The notes under the pieces were generated by a model. The model saw nothing but the letters and a program-made list of their open reading frames with translations, searched no databases and had not been told where the DNA came from. The position numbers and the translations under genes are program-made. From the NCBI RefSeq assembly GCF_009467795.1, contig NZ_WIAX01000013.1:1-64000 (forward strand): DNA of 64,000 nt. Direction: 5' to 3'. This DNA comes from Nesterenkonia halophila. Its GTDB lineage: Bacteria; Actinomycetota; Actinomycetes; Actinomycetales; Micrococcaceae. This document shows, in pieces, positions 35,603-44,264 of the stretch. Position 1 is the first letter of the stretch; each line of letters starts with the position of its first letter.

Positions 35603-36860
35603 CCGTCTCCGCCTTCCGCTCTCCGCACCACCGGACGGCGTCCTGCCCATCGCGCGTGTCAGATTCGTCGGGCTCGTCGCCGACCAGCTTCTGCCACCCC
35701 GGTCCGCGACGCAGAACCTCCCCGTCCTGACGCAGCACCGGGGTCATGCCCAGCTTCCCGTCGGCCCAGACGACCTGCGAGGCCGCCGCGGGCCGTCGGT
35801 GCGGACCGCGCCGCTCCACGTGGATGACCAGATCCAGAGCAGCCGCGGCCTGCATCGCCACCGTCTGCGGCGGCATCTCCGCCAGCGCCCCCATGGCCTC
35901 CAACCGCGCCGGCACCGCCTCCGGCGAATTCGCGTGGACCGTGCCGCCGGCGCCGCGATGGCCGGTGTTCATCGCCGCCAGGAAGTCGCGCAGCTCGGCG
36001 CCGCGGCACTCGCCGACGATCAGCCGGTCCGGGCGCATGCGCAGCGTCTGACGGACCAGCTGGCCCATCTCCACCGCTCCGGCTCCTTCGGCGTTTCCCC
36101 GCCGGGTCTGCAGATGCACGACATGCGGGTGCTCGGGGTGCAGCTCGGCGGAGTCCTCGACGATCACCAGACGCTCATCCGCCGGGCATTCGGCCAGCAT
36201 CGCCGCCAGCAGCGCGGTCTTCCCCGCCCCGGTGCCGCCGGAGATCAGGCAGTTCAACCGTCTGCGGACCACCGCGCGGATCAGTCGCAGCCAGTCCTCG
36301 CGGTGGGACCAGTCCGCCGCGAGGTCCTCCATCCGGGCGACGGCGCCGCGGGCCACGCGCACCGAGAGCATCGTGCCTTCCACGGCCACCGGTGGGATGA
36401 CGGCATGGATGCGGCAGTCGCCGAGGCGCCCGTCGGCGCAGGGGCGTCCTTCGTCCAGTCGCCCTCCCGAGAGGGCGATGAGCCGCCGGGCCAGCGAGCG
36501 CGCCTGCTCCTCGCCCTCCAGCGCGGCCGCCCGACGCCGGAGCCCATCGGCTCCGTCGGTCCAGATGCGCGCCCTGCCGTCTACCAGCACGTCGGTGACG
36601 CCGGGCTCGTCGACGTACCGCTGCAGCGGCCCCAGACCGACCAGCTCGTCGCGGAGTCGACCGACGAGCCGTCGAGTGGTGGCCGCACCCAGCGCCAGCC
36701 CTGCACGGCGCACCTGCTCGGCGATGCGCGCGGCGGTGATCGGCTCGTCCCCCGCCGCCAGCGCCTCACGCAGCTCGCGCAGAGTCTCGGCGTCGGGCAG
36801 ATCCTCCGTGAGGAGCCGCTGCGCGGCGCGGTCCTCCGGTCCGACGGCGCGTTCACTCAT
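35595..36860 (-). CDS. tadA: TadA/CpaF-type secretion ATPase
   Basis: A 421-residue ATPase that powers Flp pilus assembly. The N-terminal domain includes LGPLQRYVDEPGVTDVLVDG. The core shows Walker A GGTGAGKTALL, an Asp box in IVEDSAELHPEHP, Walker B-like RPDRLIVGECRG and a His box in TGHRGAGGTVHAN. The ending is an unusually acidic tail. The start at 36860 overlaps the upstream gene stop by 8 bp. All four genes on this strand overlap, so it is a single tight operon. Confidence 0.92.
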   Translation of the reverse strand: MSERAVGPEDRAAQRLLTEDLPDAETLRELREALAAGDEPITAARIAEQVRRAGLALGAATTRRLVGRLRDELVGLGPLQRYVDEPGVTDVLVDGRARIWTDGADGLRRRAAALEGEEQARSLARRLIALSGGRLDEGRPCADGRLGDCRIHAVIPPVAVEGTMLSVRVARGAVARMEDLAADWSHREDWLRLIRAVVRRRLNCLISGGTGAGKTALLAAMLAECPADERLVIVEDSAELHPEHPHVVHLQTRRGNAEGAGAVEMGQLVRQTLRMRPDRLIVGECRGAELRDFLAAMNTGHRGAGGTVHANSPEAVPARLEAMGALAEMPPQTVAMQAAAALDLVIHVERRGPHRRPAAASQVVWADGKLGMTPVLRQDGEVLRRGPGWQKLVGDEPDESDTRDGQDAVRWCGERKAETDG

Positions 36861-38103
36861 CGCCCACCGCCGCGGCCCGCAGTCCGGTTCCGAGGTCGCC
36901 CGGCTCTGCCGCGCCGACAGACTCCAGCAGCGCCGCGGCGAAGGCCTCGCCGCGGCGCGTCCGGAGCAGCTCATAGGCCTCCGCGAGATCGTCGGCCCGC
37001 CGCAGCCACTTCTGCTCGGGCAGGTCGGCGGCGACAGGCGGCCCGAGAGCCGCCAGATCCTCCCGGCACCAGCCCGGGCGGGCGGCCCCGGAGGACACCA
37101 CCGCCCAGGGGATCTGCGGCCGGGCGGCGAGCATCTCGGCGGCCCCGCGCATTCCGCGCGCCGAGGCCGAGCTGACCAACAGGCCGGCGTCCCAGGCGGC
37201 GTCGCCGCGCGAGGCCTCGGCGGCGCGCCCCGGATCGCCGGGAGTCCCGAGGGCGCATCCGCGGCCGGCGTCGACGACGACCAGGTCGAACCCCCGGCGC
37301 CCGGCGGCGAGCACACGGTCGATCAGACCGGACGACGGCTCCTGCGTCGGCGCGCCGGTGAGCACATGGACCCCCTCCACTTCGGGCAGCGCCGAGGCGA
37401 GATGCCCCGGGGCGAGCGCACCTTCTGTGGCCGCGATCCCCGTCCAGTCCAGCAGGGCCTCGGCGTCGGCCTCTGCGGAGAGCAGGTCGCGCAGTCCGGA
37501 GCCGGGCGTCGGATCCGCGTCGACGAGCAGAGCCCGCTCGTCGCGAGCCGCCGCCTCGGCGGAGGCCAGGAATGCGACAGTGCTGGCGCCCACGCCGCCG
37601 TGGGAACCGGCCACCAGCACCGTCCGGCCCGGAAGCCGGTCCGTCGCCCGGGCGGCCAGATGCTCGCCGAGCCAGCTCTCGGCCGCGGGCAGCGGCACCG
37701 GAACCGCCGCGGGCCTCCCGGCGGCGGCCTGCCAATGCGCCGCATCTCCGCGACCGACCAGCAGCAGCCCGTCGGCCGCGGCTCCGGCGGTGGCGGCCGA
37801 CTCCGGCGAGCACAGGGCCGCAGCCCAGCGTCCCCCGGGACCGACGGCGCGCTGCCAGCCCTCGGGCCAGGTCTCCCGCGCATCCGTGCGCGCGCCCACG
37901 ACGGCGGCGGTCAGCGTGATCTCGTCGCGCAGCGCCTCGTCAGAGGTGACCAGCAGGATCGCCGGTTCGGCGGGCTCGGCGGATTCCTCGGGGTCTGCGC
38001 GCGGCCCGCGGCGACGAAGCAGCGCGGCCCCCGCGGCGTCCTGCGCGGCGCCGGCCCTCGGGCGGCTCCTCCGCTGCGCTATGTCCTCGATGCGTGGTCC
38101 CAT
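36853..38103 (-). CDS. CpaE/TadZ-like ATPase (septum-site-determining type)
   Basis: A 416-residue MinD/ParA-superfamily protein. An N-terminal receiver-like domain (ILLVTSDEALRDEITL) is followed by a deviant Walker A region VAGSHGGVGASTVAFL and a Walker B-like FDLVVVDAGRG. The lysine of a normal P-loop end (GKST) is Ala-Ser-Thr here; the deviant-motif Lys (KGG) is His, so ATP binding may be weak. By family TadZ/CpaE localises the Tad machine to the pole. The mycobacterial counterpart (Rv3660c, Ssd) affects septum formation. The start at 38103 has GGAG 5 bp upstream; direct repeats lie about 90 bp before it. Confidence 0.78.
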   Translation of the reverse strand: MGPRIEDIAQRRSRPRAGAAQDAAGAALLRRRGPRADPEESAEPAEPAILLVTSDEALRDEITLTAAVVGARTDARETWPEGWQRAVGPGGRWAAALCSPESAATAGAAADGLLLVGRGDAAHWQAAAGRPAAVPVPLPAAESWLGEHLAARATDRLPGRTVLVAGSHGGVGASTVAFLASAEAAARDERALLVDADPTPGSGLRDLLSAEADAEALLDWTGIAATEGALAPGHLASALPEVEGVHVLTGAPTQEPSSGLIDRVLAAGRRGFDLVVVDAGRGCALGTPGDPGRAAEASRGDAAWDAGLLVSSASARGMRGAAEMLAARPQIPWAVVSSGAARPGWCREDLAALGPPVAADLPEQKWLRRADDLAEAYELLRTRRGEAFAAALLESVGAAEPGDLGTGLRAAAVGDE

Positions 38104-38192
38104 GGCTCCACCGTGGCCGCGCCGAGCCGAGCGGGGAAGCGCGTCGCCGCCCGGTGTGGAGGACTCGGCGCGTCGCCGTCGCCCTGCGGCCA

Positions 38193-38238
38193 CCTGTGCA
38201 GGAACAGAAGGCTGTGCAGGGGCTGGAGCCTGTGCAGG
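38193..38238 (-). promoter_or_regulatory. Triple direct-repeat cluster upstream of the tadA operon
   Basis: On the minus strand CCTGCACAG(G) begins at 38238, 38220 and 38202, three copies spaced exactly 18 bp. The last two copies and their spacer align with the pair at 28397-28424, with about 28 of 32 bases identical. They lie 90 bp upstream of the operon start, a normal distance for an activator or upstream repressor site. Confidence 0.7.
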
Positions 38239-38320
38239 ACTCCCACCCGGACAGCGCCCGCAGCCCGCTCTCGAGACGCTGACGGCACAGTCGAGCACCG
38301 ACGGCGATCGGCCGAAAGGC

Positions 38321-39097
38321 TCAGCCGATGATCTGGAAGTCCTGCGGGTCCACCGTCCTCCGGGTGTCCCAGGGACGTTCCCAGCCGAGCCGCGCCAGCA
38401 TCCGGTCGACCAGGATCGCGGTGAACCCCCAGATGAGCGTGCCGTCGACGACGAACGCCGGTCCGCGGAACGTCGTGCCCCGGCGGTGCAGCAGCGAAGT
38501 GCTACGGTTCGCGGGATCCACCAGGGCCGAGAGCGGCACGCGGATCACCCGATCGACTTCACCCGCCTCCGGCGTCATCGGCCCCGGGTCCGCGGTCGTC
38601 GCCAGCACCGGGATGACCATGAAGCCGCTGACCGGCACCGGTGCCGGCGGCAGAGGGCCCAGCACCTCGATCCCGGCGGGATCCAGTCCGACCTCCTCGC
38701 CGGCCTCGCGCAGCGCCGCGGCGACGGGGCCGGAGTCCTCGGGCTCCAGCGCCCCGCCGGGAAGCGCCACCTGGCCGGGGTGCGCCGAGAGCCCGGCGGC
38801 CCGCTGGGTGACCAGCAGATACGGCTCCTCGTCCGGGACCTCCGGCAGGCAGAACAGCATGAGCACCGCCGCGTCGCGTCCCTCGCCGGGACGCATCGCC
38901 GGCCGCGCCGGGACCTCGACGGCGGGCTCCTGCTGCCACCATCCGCCGACTTCGGCCGCCCGGGGGTGCCGGCACCGGTAGTCGGCGGCGTCGGCGACCA
39001 CTGCGCGCAGCGCCGCGACGGCGTCGTCGCGTCTCGGCGTCGCGCCCCGTCCCACAGGCGCGGCGTCCGATCCCGAGGTGGGCGTCGCATCAGGCAC
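38321..39097 (-). CDS. NUDIX hydrolase, CoA pyrophosphatase type
   Basis: A 258-residue protein. The Nudix box is in [20 protein letters not shown] followed by EEVGL. The preceding [20 protein letters not shown] block is the UPF0035 signature of CoA-cleaving NudL/PCD1 enzymes. It probably hydrolyses CoA or its derivatives to 3',5'-ADP and phosphopantetheine. It overlaps the 3' end of nth by 8 bp; nth and this NUDIX gene also neighbour each other in mycobacteria (Rv3674c and Rv3672c). Confidence 0.85.
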   Translation of the reverse strand: MPDATPTSGSDAAPVGRGATPRRDDAVAALRAVVADAADYRCRHPRAAEVGGWWQQEPAVEVPARPAMRPGEGRDAAVLMLFCLPEVPDEEPYLLVTQRAAGLSAHPGQVALPGGALEPEDSGPVAAALREAGEEVGLDPAGIEVLGPLPPAPVPVSGFMVIPVLATTADPGPMTPEAGEVDRVIRVPLSALVDPANRSTSLLHRRGTTFRGPAFVVDGTLIWGFTAILVDRMLARLGWERPWDTRRTVDPQDFQIIG

Positions 39098-39875
39098 TGA
39101 GCGGATACCCCGCCTCGCGCAGCTGCCGACGCGTCCAGCCGGCGCGCATCTTCTCCAGCAGATCCTCCCGGCCGGGGGCGAGCTCGTACTTCAGCAGCCC
39201 CCGCGCGGCCTCCGGCTCCTCCTCGCCGGCGCCGAAGGACGGGCACCAGCGGGCGATCGGGCAGGCGCCGCAGGCCGGGCGCTTGGCGTGGCAGACCCGT
39301 CGCCCGTGGAAGATCAGCCGGTGCGAGAGCATCGTCCAGTCCTTCGGTTCGAAGAGAGCGCCGACGTCGCGCTCGACCTTCACCGGGTCCTGTTCCTCGG
39401 TGAAGCCCAGCCGCCGGGCCAGCCGCCCGAAGTGGGTGTCCACTGTCAGCCCGGGGCGGCCGAAGGCGTTGCCCAGCACCACGAAGGCAGTCTTGCGTCC
39501 GACGCCGGGCAGCTCCACCAGGGCGTCGAGGTCGCCCGGGACCTCGCCGTCGTGCGTCTCGACCAGCGCCCCGGCCAGACCCAGCAGCGAGCGGGTCTTG
39601 GACTGGTAGAAGCCGGTGGGCCGGATGAGCTCGGCCAGCTCACGCTCGTCGGCGACGGCCAGCGCGTGCGCGTCGGGGTACCGGCGGAAGAGCTCCGGAG
39701 TCACCGCGTTGACCCGGACATCGGTGGTCTGGGCGGACAGCACTGTGGCCACGAGCAGCTCGAAGGGATTCTCGAAGTCCAGCTCGGCCACCGCATAGGG
39801 ATAGACCTCGGCCAGGGTCCGGTTGATCTTCCGTGCCCGGCGCGTGGTGGCCAGGGGCGTCTCCTCGCGCATCAT
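39090..39875 (-). CDS. nth: Endonuclease III
   Basis: A 261-residue DNA glycosylase/AP lyase for oxidised pyrimidines. The helix-hairpin-helix and catalytic Lys are in [10 protein letters not shown], the catalytic Asp in [13 protein letters not shown]. The 4Fe-4S cluster cysteines are spaced C-x6-C-x2-C-x5-C ([17 protein letters not shown]). TAGACT (39888-39883) ends 7 bases before the ATG and no Shine-Dalgarno is seen, so it is probably leaderless. A second ATG follows directly. Confidence 0.94.
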   Translation of the reverse strand: MMREETPLATTRRARKINRTLAEVYPYAVAELDFENPFELLVATVLSAQTTDVRVNAVTPELFRRYPDAHALAVADERELAELIRPTGFYQSKTRSLLGLAGALVETHDGEVPGDLDALVELPGVGRKTAFVVLGNAFGRPGLTVDTHFGRLARRLGFTEEQDPVKVERDVGALFEPKDWTMLSHRLIFHGRRVCHAKRPACGACPIARWCPSFGAGEEEPEAARGLLKYELAPGREDLLEKMRAGWTRRQLREAGYPLSA

Positions 39876-40246
39876 CGCCGCCAGTCTACGACGCGCCGAG
39901 GACGCGCCCGCCGATGCCGCCGGGGATCGGCGGGCCGCCGTCGGGGCGGACGCCGACGCCGTCGGGCAGACCGCCGGCGGCCGCGGAGAGTCCGTTCACC
40001 GGAGCCGTTCGACGAAACCTCAGGTCAGCGCCCCAATGTGACACCCCTCACGCGCCGCCCACCTCGCCTCCTCGCGCCTCGGAGGAGTATTGTGAGCGGC
40101 GACACAGAAGGTGCCGCCGGGTCCCGCCGACGAGGCGGACCCGGACGATCTCGCGCACTGCGCGACCGCCGACGCGGACCCACGTCCGCGCTTCGTCGGC
40201 GGTCGAGACCCGCAGTGCCCGTGTGACGATCCGAGGAGGACAGCGC
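39876..40246. other. Divergent region between nth and acetyl-CoA synthetase
   Basis: About 370 bp without a gene. It carries the nth -10 element at the left edge, a Crp-like site at 40091-40106 and the acetyl-CoA synthetase ribosome-binding site GAGGAGGA at the right edge. Nothing else is recognised. Confidence 0.6.
40091..40106 (+). promoter_or_regulatory. Candidate Crp/GlxR binding site
   Basis: TGTGA-GCGGCG-ACACA matches the TGTGA-N6-TCACA consensus at 9 of 10 positions. It lies about 140 bp upstream of the acetyl-CoA synthetase start. Acetate activation is a classic cAMP-Crp/GlxR target, and a Crp gene lies 7.7 kb downstream. Confidence 0.6.
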
Positions 40247-42250
40247 ATGACCCCGACGCCCCCGGCCGACAATCAGCTCGACACGCTCCAGCACGAGACT
40301 CGTGTCTTCCCGCCGAGCTCCGAGTTCGCCGCGGACGCAGTGGCCACCACCGAGCGATACGAGGCCGCCTCGGCCGACCGGCTGGCCTACTGGGCCTCCC
40401 AGGCGCGCGACGTGCTGAGCTGGGACGCCGACTTCACCCAGACGCTGGACTGGTCCGAGGCGCCGTTCGCGAAGTGGTTCGTCGGCGGCGAGCTCAACGC
40501 CGCCTACAACGCCGCCGACCGGCACGTCGAGGCCGGGAACGGCGACCGGGTCGCCATCCACTTCGAGGGCGAGCCCGGCGACGAGCGCGCGATCACCTAT
40601 CGTGAGCTCGCCGAGGAGGTCGCACGGGCCGCCAACGCCTTCGAATCGCTGGGCGTGACCTCGGGCGACCGCGTGGCCGTCTACATGCCGATGATCCCCG
40701 AGACGATCGTGACGATGCTGGCCTGCGCGCGCATCGGCGCCATCCACTCGGTGGTCTTCGGCGGCTTCTCCTCCGACGCGCTGCGCTCGCGCATCGACGA
40801 CGCTGAGGCCAAGCTGGTCGTCACCGCCGACGGCTCCTACCGGCGCGGCAAGCCGTCGCCGCTGAAGCCGCAGGTCGACGAGGCTCTCGCCGCTCCCGGC
40901 CACACTGTGGAGAACGTCGTGGTCGTGCGCCGCAACGGCGAGGACGTGCCCGTCGGCGAGATCGACACGTGGTGGCACGACCTGGTGCCGCAGCAGTCGG
41001 CGACCCACGAGTACGTCGCCCACGACGCCGAGCACCCGCTCTTCATCCTCTACACCTCCGGCACCACGGGGAAGCCCAAGGGCATCCTGCACACCACCGG
41101 CGGCTACCTGACCCAGACCGCGGTCACCCACCGGGACACCTTCGACCTGAAGCCGGAGCAGGACGTCTACTGGTGCTCGGCCGACGTCGGCTGGGTCACC
41201 GGCCATTCCTACATCGTCTACGGCCCGCTGGTGAACGGCGCGACGCAGGTGGTCTACGAGGGCACCCCGGACACCCCGCACAAGGGTCGGCTCTGGGAGA
41301 TCGTCCAGAAGTACGGGGTCACGCAGCTCTACACCGCCCCGACACTGATCCGGACCTGCATGAAGTGGGGTCGGGAGATCCCGGACCAGTACGATCTCTC
41401 CAGCCTGCGCGTGCTGGGCACCGTCGGCGAGGCCATCAACCCCGAGGCCTGGATGTGGTACCGCGAGGTCATCGGCGCCAACAACGGCCCCGGCAACCCG
41501 CCGAAGGAGCACCCGGCGCCGATCGCCGACACCTGGTGGCAGACCGAGACCGGCGCGCACATGATCGCCCCGCTGCCGGGCGTGACTGCGACCAAGCCGG
41601 GCTCGGCGCAGGCCGCAGTGCCCGGCATCGACATCGGCGTCGTCGACGAGATGGGCGAGCCGCTCGGCCGCGGCGAGGCCGGACTGCTGGTCGTCCGCGA
41701 GCCTTGGCCGGCGATGCTGCGCGGCATCTGGAAGGACCCGGAGCGCTACAAGGACACCTACTGGTCCCGGTTCGGCGACGTGTACTTCGCCGGCGACGGC
41801 GCCCGCACCGACGAGGACGGCGACATCTGGCTGATGGGCCGCGTCGACGACGTCATGAACGTCTCCGGCCACCGGCTCTCCACCACGGAGATCGAGTCCG
41901 CGCTGGTCTCCCACGAGGCGGTGGCCGAGGCCGCCGTCGTCGGCGCCGAGGACGCGACCACCGGCCAGGCCGTGGTCAGCTTCGTCATCCTGAACAGCGA
42001 CCACGAGGGCGACGACGCGGCGAAGACCGAGCAGCTGCTCCGCGCCCACGTCGGCGAGCAGATCGGGCCGATCGCCAAGCCGCGCAACGTGCTGGTGGTC
42101 CCCGAGCTGCCCAAGACCCGCTCGGGCAAGATCATGCGCCGACTGCTGAAGAACGTGGCCGAGGGCAAGGACGCCGGCGACACCTCGACGCTGGCCGACC
42201 CCTCAGTGATGGAGAAGATCTCCGACGACATGCGGGCCGCGCAGAGCTGA
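40247..42250 (+). CDS. acs: Acetyl-CoA synthetase (AMP-forming)
   Basis: A 667-residue adenylate-forming enzyme converting acetate, ATP and CoA to acetyl-CoA. The P-loop is [21 protein letters not shown] is the acetyl-binding/adenine motif, and [15 protein letters not shown] leads to the hinge. [10 protein letters not shown] near the C-terminus contains the catalytic lysine that is acetylated to switch the enzyme off; the AcuC-type deacetylase of this window could reverse that. GAGGAGGA precedes the ATG by 6-8 bp. Stand-alone transcript, ended by a strong hairpin. Confidence 0.95.
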   Translation: MTPTPPADNQLDTLQHETRVFPPSSEFAADAVATTERYEAASADRLAYWASQARDVLSWDADFTQTLDWSEAPFAKWFVGGELNAAYNAADRHVEAGNGDRVAIHFEGEPGDERAITYRELAEEVARAANAFESLGVTSGDRVAVYMPMIPETIVTMLACARIGAIHSVVFGGFSSDALRSRIDDAEAKLVVTADGSYRRGKPSPLKPQVDEALAAPGHTVENVVVVRRNGEDVPVGEIDTWWHDLVPQQSATHEYVAHDAEHPLFILYTSGTTGKPKGILHTTGGYLTQTAVTHRDTFDLKPEQDVYWCSADVGWVTGHSYIVYGPLVNGATQVVYEGTPDTPHKGRLWEIVQKYGVTQLYTAPTLIRTCMKWGREIPDQYDLSSLRVLGTVGEAINPEAWMWYREVIGANNGPGNPPKEHPAPIADTWWQTETGAHMIAPLPGVTATKPGSAQAAVPGIDIGVVDEMGEPLGRGEAGLLVVREPWPAMLRGIWKDPERYKDTYWSRFGDVYFAGDGARTDEDGDIWLMGRVDDVMNVSGHRLSTTEIESALVSHEAVAEAAVVGAEDATTGQAVVSFVILNSDHEGDDAAKTEQLLRAHVGEQIGPIAKPRNVLVVPELPKTRSGKIMRRLLKNVAEGKDAGDTSTLADPSVMEKISDDMRAAQS

Positions 42251-42286
42251 CGCCGGGGTCGGTCCCGACGTCCCCGACCCGCACGT

Positions 42287-42334
42287 CGACGGGCCCCGGA
42301 CCCCTCCACTCCAGGAGGGGTCCGGGGCCCGTCG
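42287..42334. terminator. Strong bidirectional terminator hairpin
   Basis: A perfect 21-bp GC-rich stem (42287-42307 with 42314-42334) and a 6-nt loop ACTCCA. It lies between the convergent acs and pectin-esterase genes. Confidence 0.87.
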
Positions 42335-42371
42335 TCGTTCGGGGCCCGGGACGCACAGTCACCGCCCGGCC

Positions 42372-44264
42372 TCACACGCCGGCCAGCTCCAGCCGACGGC
42401 GCGGGCTCAGCAGCGCCGTCGCATCGACGGAGGTGCCGAGCAGCTGCGGGGCCCATCCGTCGCCGCCGTGCAGATGCGCGGCGACAGTGTGCTCCGCGGC
42501 CTCCTCCGGACTCAGCTGCGGCCGATCCGCGGAGACGAAACCGCCGGGACCGTGGTTGTGATGCTCGGCGAAGCGCGCCTCCTCCCACGGGAAGCCGCTC
42601 ATGTCCGTCCACGGCGACGCCGTGATGTGCGCGCCGAGCTGGGAGTCGCGGACCAGCACCTGGGCGATCGCGTCCGGATCCCCTCCGGGGTGCCACGGCC
42701 GCCCCAGATGCACTGTCCGCCGTGCGGCCTCGGAGGTGAATCGACACCCGTCGAAGAGCAGCCCGTGGGCGATGGACCGATCCACGCTGCTGGCGGTCAC
42801 ATACCCGTTGTTCGCCTCTCCGCGGTTCCGCGAGACGATCTCGCAGCCGTCGAAGACGGCGGTGCCACGGCCGAAGATGAAGTCGACGTCGCCCTCCACC
42901 CGGGCCTCGGCGAAGTACTGCCGGGCGACGACGCCGACGCCCGGGGAGTTCACATACAGCGTGTCCTGGTCGCCCAGGCAGCGCACGTTCCGCAGCACCG
43001 TGAAATCCCCGGCCAGCCGCAGCGCGACCGCCTGACGCCCGGAGATCTCCGGGTGGGCCTCCTCGTCGAAGTCGTTGGCGAAGGTGAGGTTCTCCGCCTC
43101 GAACCACGGCGCGTCGACCCGGGTCGAAGTGCTTCCGGTGGTGCCGTACGTGCCCTCACCGTCGGGCAGCGGCGTGCCGTTGGCGTTGTCGTAGACCAGC
43201 ACCGTGTCCTCGGGGCGCTCCCCGAGCCCGATGAAGCTGATCCGCGCCTTCTCCGCCGGCACGCGCACCACCTGTCGATGCTCGCCGTCCCGGATGCCGA
43301 TCAGCGTGCGCATCAGCCCGCCGGCCGGCACGGCGTCGACGGCGTCCTGCACTGTCGGGTGGTCGCCGTCGGCGCCGACGGTGAGCACCCGGACCTCCTC
43401 GACCGGCCGCTCGGCCGGCCAGCTGGTCGCGGCCAGCGGGTCGATCGAGCGGTTCCGCGCGGCGAACTGCCCGCCGGGCGCGATGCCCTGTTCGACCAGC
43501 GCGTCGGCGACCAGTCGGGCGACGGCGAGCGCCCCGGCGGCCTGGAAGTGCGTGTCGTCCTCCCGGCCGTCGGGGTACTGCGGATGAACGCCCGGTGCCA
43601 CGTGCAGGAAGAGATCCCGCGTGCCCTCCGGCCCCTCCTGCTGCCACAGCGCCCGCGAGGAGGCCGTGAGGTCGACCAGCGGAACGTCGGCGTCCGCGGC
43701 GAGCTCGCGCATCGCCCGCGGATACTCGCCGTGCGAGTCGCCCGCCTGCCCGAAGGCGTCGAAGCGGCGGCGCTCGACAGGGGTGACCAGCACCGGCCTC
43801 GCCCCGACGGACCGGGCGCCGTCGATGTACCGGCGCAGATACTCCGGGAAGGTGGTGTCGGGGTCGGTGCCGCGGTCGGGGTCCTCGATCTTCTCGTCAT
43901 TGTGCCCGAAGGAGATCAGCAGCACGTCCCCCTCGCCCACCAGTTGCAGCACAGTGTCGAGCTTGCCGGCGTCGTAGAAGCTCTTCGACGAGGCGCCCGA
44001 CCAGGCGTAGTCGAAGACGCTCGCCCCGGATCCGGTCAGCAGCGGCAGCGCCTGGCCCCATCCGGTGCGGGGACGCAGCTCATGCTCGTAGACCGAGGCG
44101 GTGGAGTCGCCGACGACGGCGATCACCGGGGCGCGCCGCCCGTCGGGGCCCGCCTCCCCGACCGCGGCGGCGGCCGGAGAGGCGGCGGCGACGACGGTCG
44201 CCGAGGCCGCGGAGAGCCCGACAGTGCGCAGCAGCGTGCGGCGGCTGAGCTGATCCGCGCTCAT
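42372..44264 (-). CDS. Secreted two-domain pectin esterase (SGNH acetylesterase plus pectinesterase)
   Basis: A 630-residue exported protein with a twin-arginine signal (SRRTLLRTVG) and Ala-rich h-region. Residues about 45-270 are an SGNH/GDSL hydrolase of the rhamnogalacturonan-acetylesterase type (CE12). GDSTAS is the nucleophile block, followed by FGHND, and DDTHF holds the Asp-His pair. Residues about 290-630 are a CE8 pectin methylesterase with GDVDFIFG (catalytic Asp) and LGRPW. It would strip acetyl and methyl groups from pectin outside the cell. The ATG overlaps the pectate lyase stop (ATGA), so the two enzymes are made together. Confidence 0.85.
   Translation of the reverse strand: MSADQLSRRTLLRTVGLSAASATVVAAASPAAAAVGEAGPDGRRAPVIAVVGDSTASVYEHELRPRTGWGQALPLLTGSGASVFDYAWSGASSKSFYDAGKLDTVLQLVGEGDVLLISFGHNDEKIEDPDRGTDPDTTFPEYLRRYIDGARSVGARPVLVTPVERRRFDAFGQAGDSHGEYPRAMRELAADADVPLVDLTASSRALWQQEGPEGTRDLFLHVAPGVHPQYPDGREDDTHFQAAGALAVARLVADALVEQGIAPGGQFAARNRSIDPLAATSWPAERPVEEVRVLTVGADGDHPTVQDAVDAVPAGGLMRTLIGIRDGEHRQVVRVPAEKARISFIGLGERPEDTVLVYDNANGTPLPDGEGTYGTTGSTSTRVDAPWFEAENLTFANDFDEEAHPEISGRQAVALRLAGDFTVLRNVRCLGDQDTLYVNSPGVGVVARQYFAEARVEGDVDFIFGRGTAVFDGCEIVSRNRGEANNGYVTASSVDRSIAHGLLFDGCRFTSEAARRTVHLGRPWHPGGDPDAIAQVLVRDSQLGAHITASPWTDMSGFPWEEARFAEHHNHGPGGFVSADRPQLSPEEAAEHTVAAHLHGGDGWAPQLLGTSVDATALLSPRRRLELAGV

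Noticed and set aside
42372-44264. Two separate esterase genes joined by sequencing error
   Set aside because: The frame is continuous with a sensible linker near residue 275 and a single Tat signal. Only one ribosome start is needed, so a real fusion is more likely.
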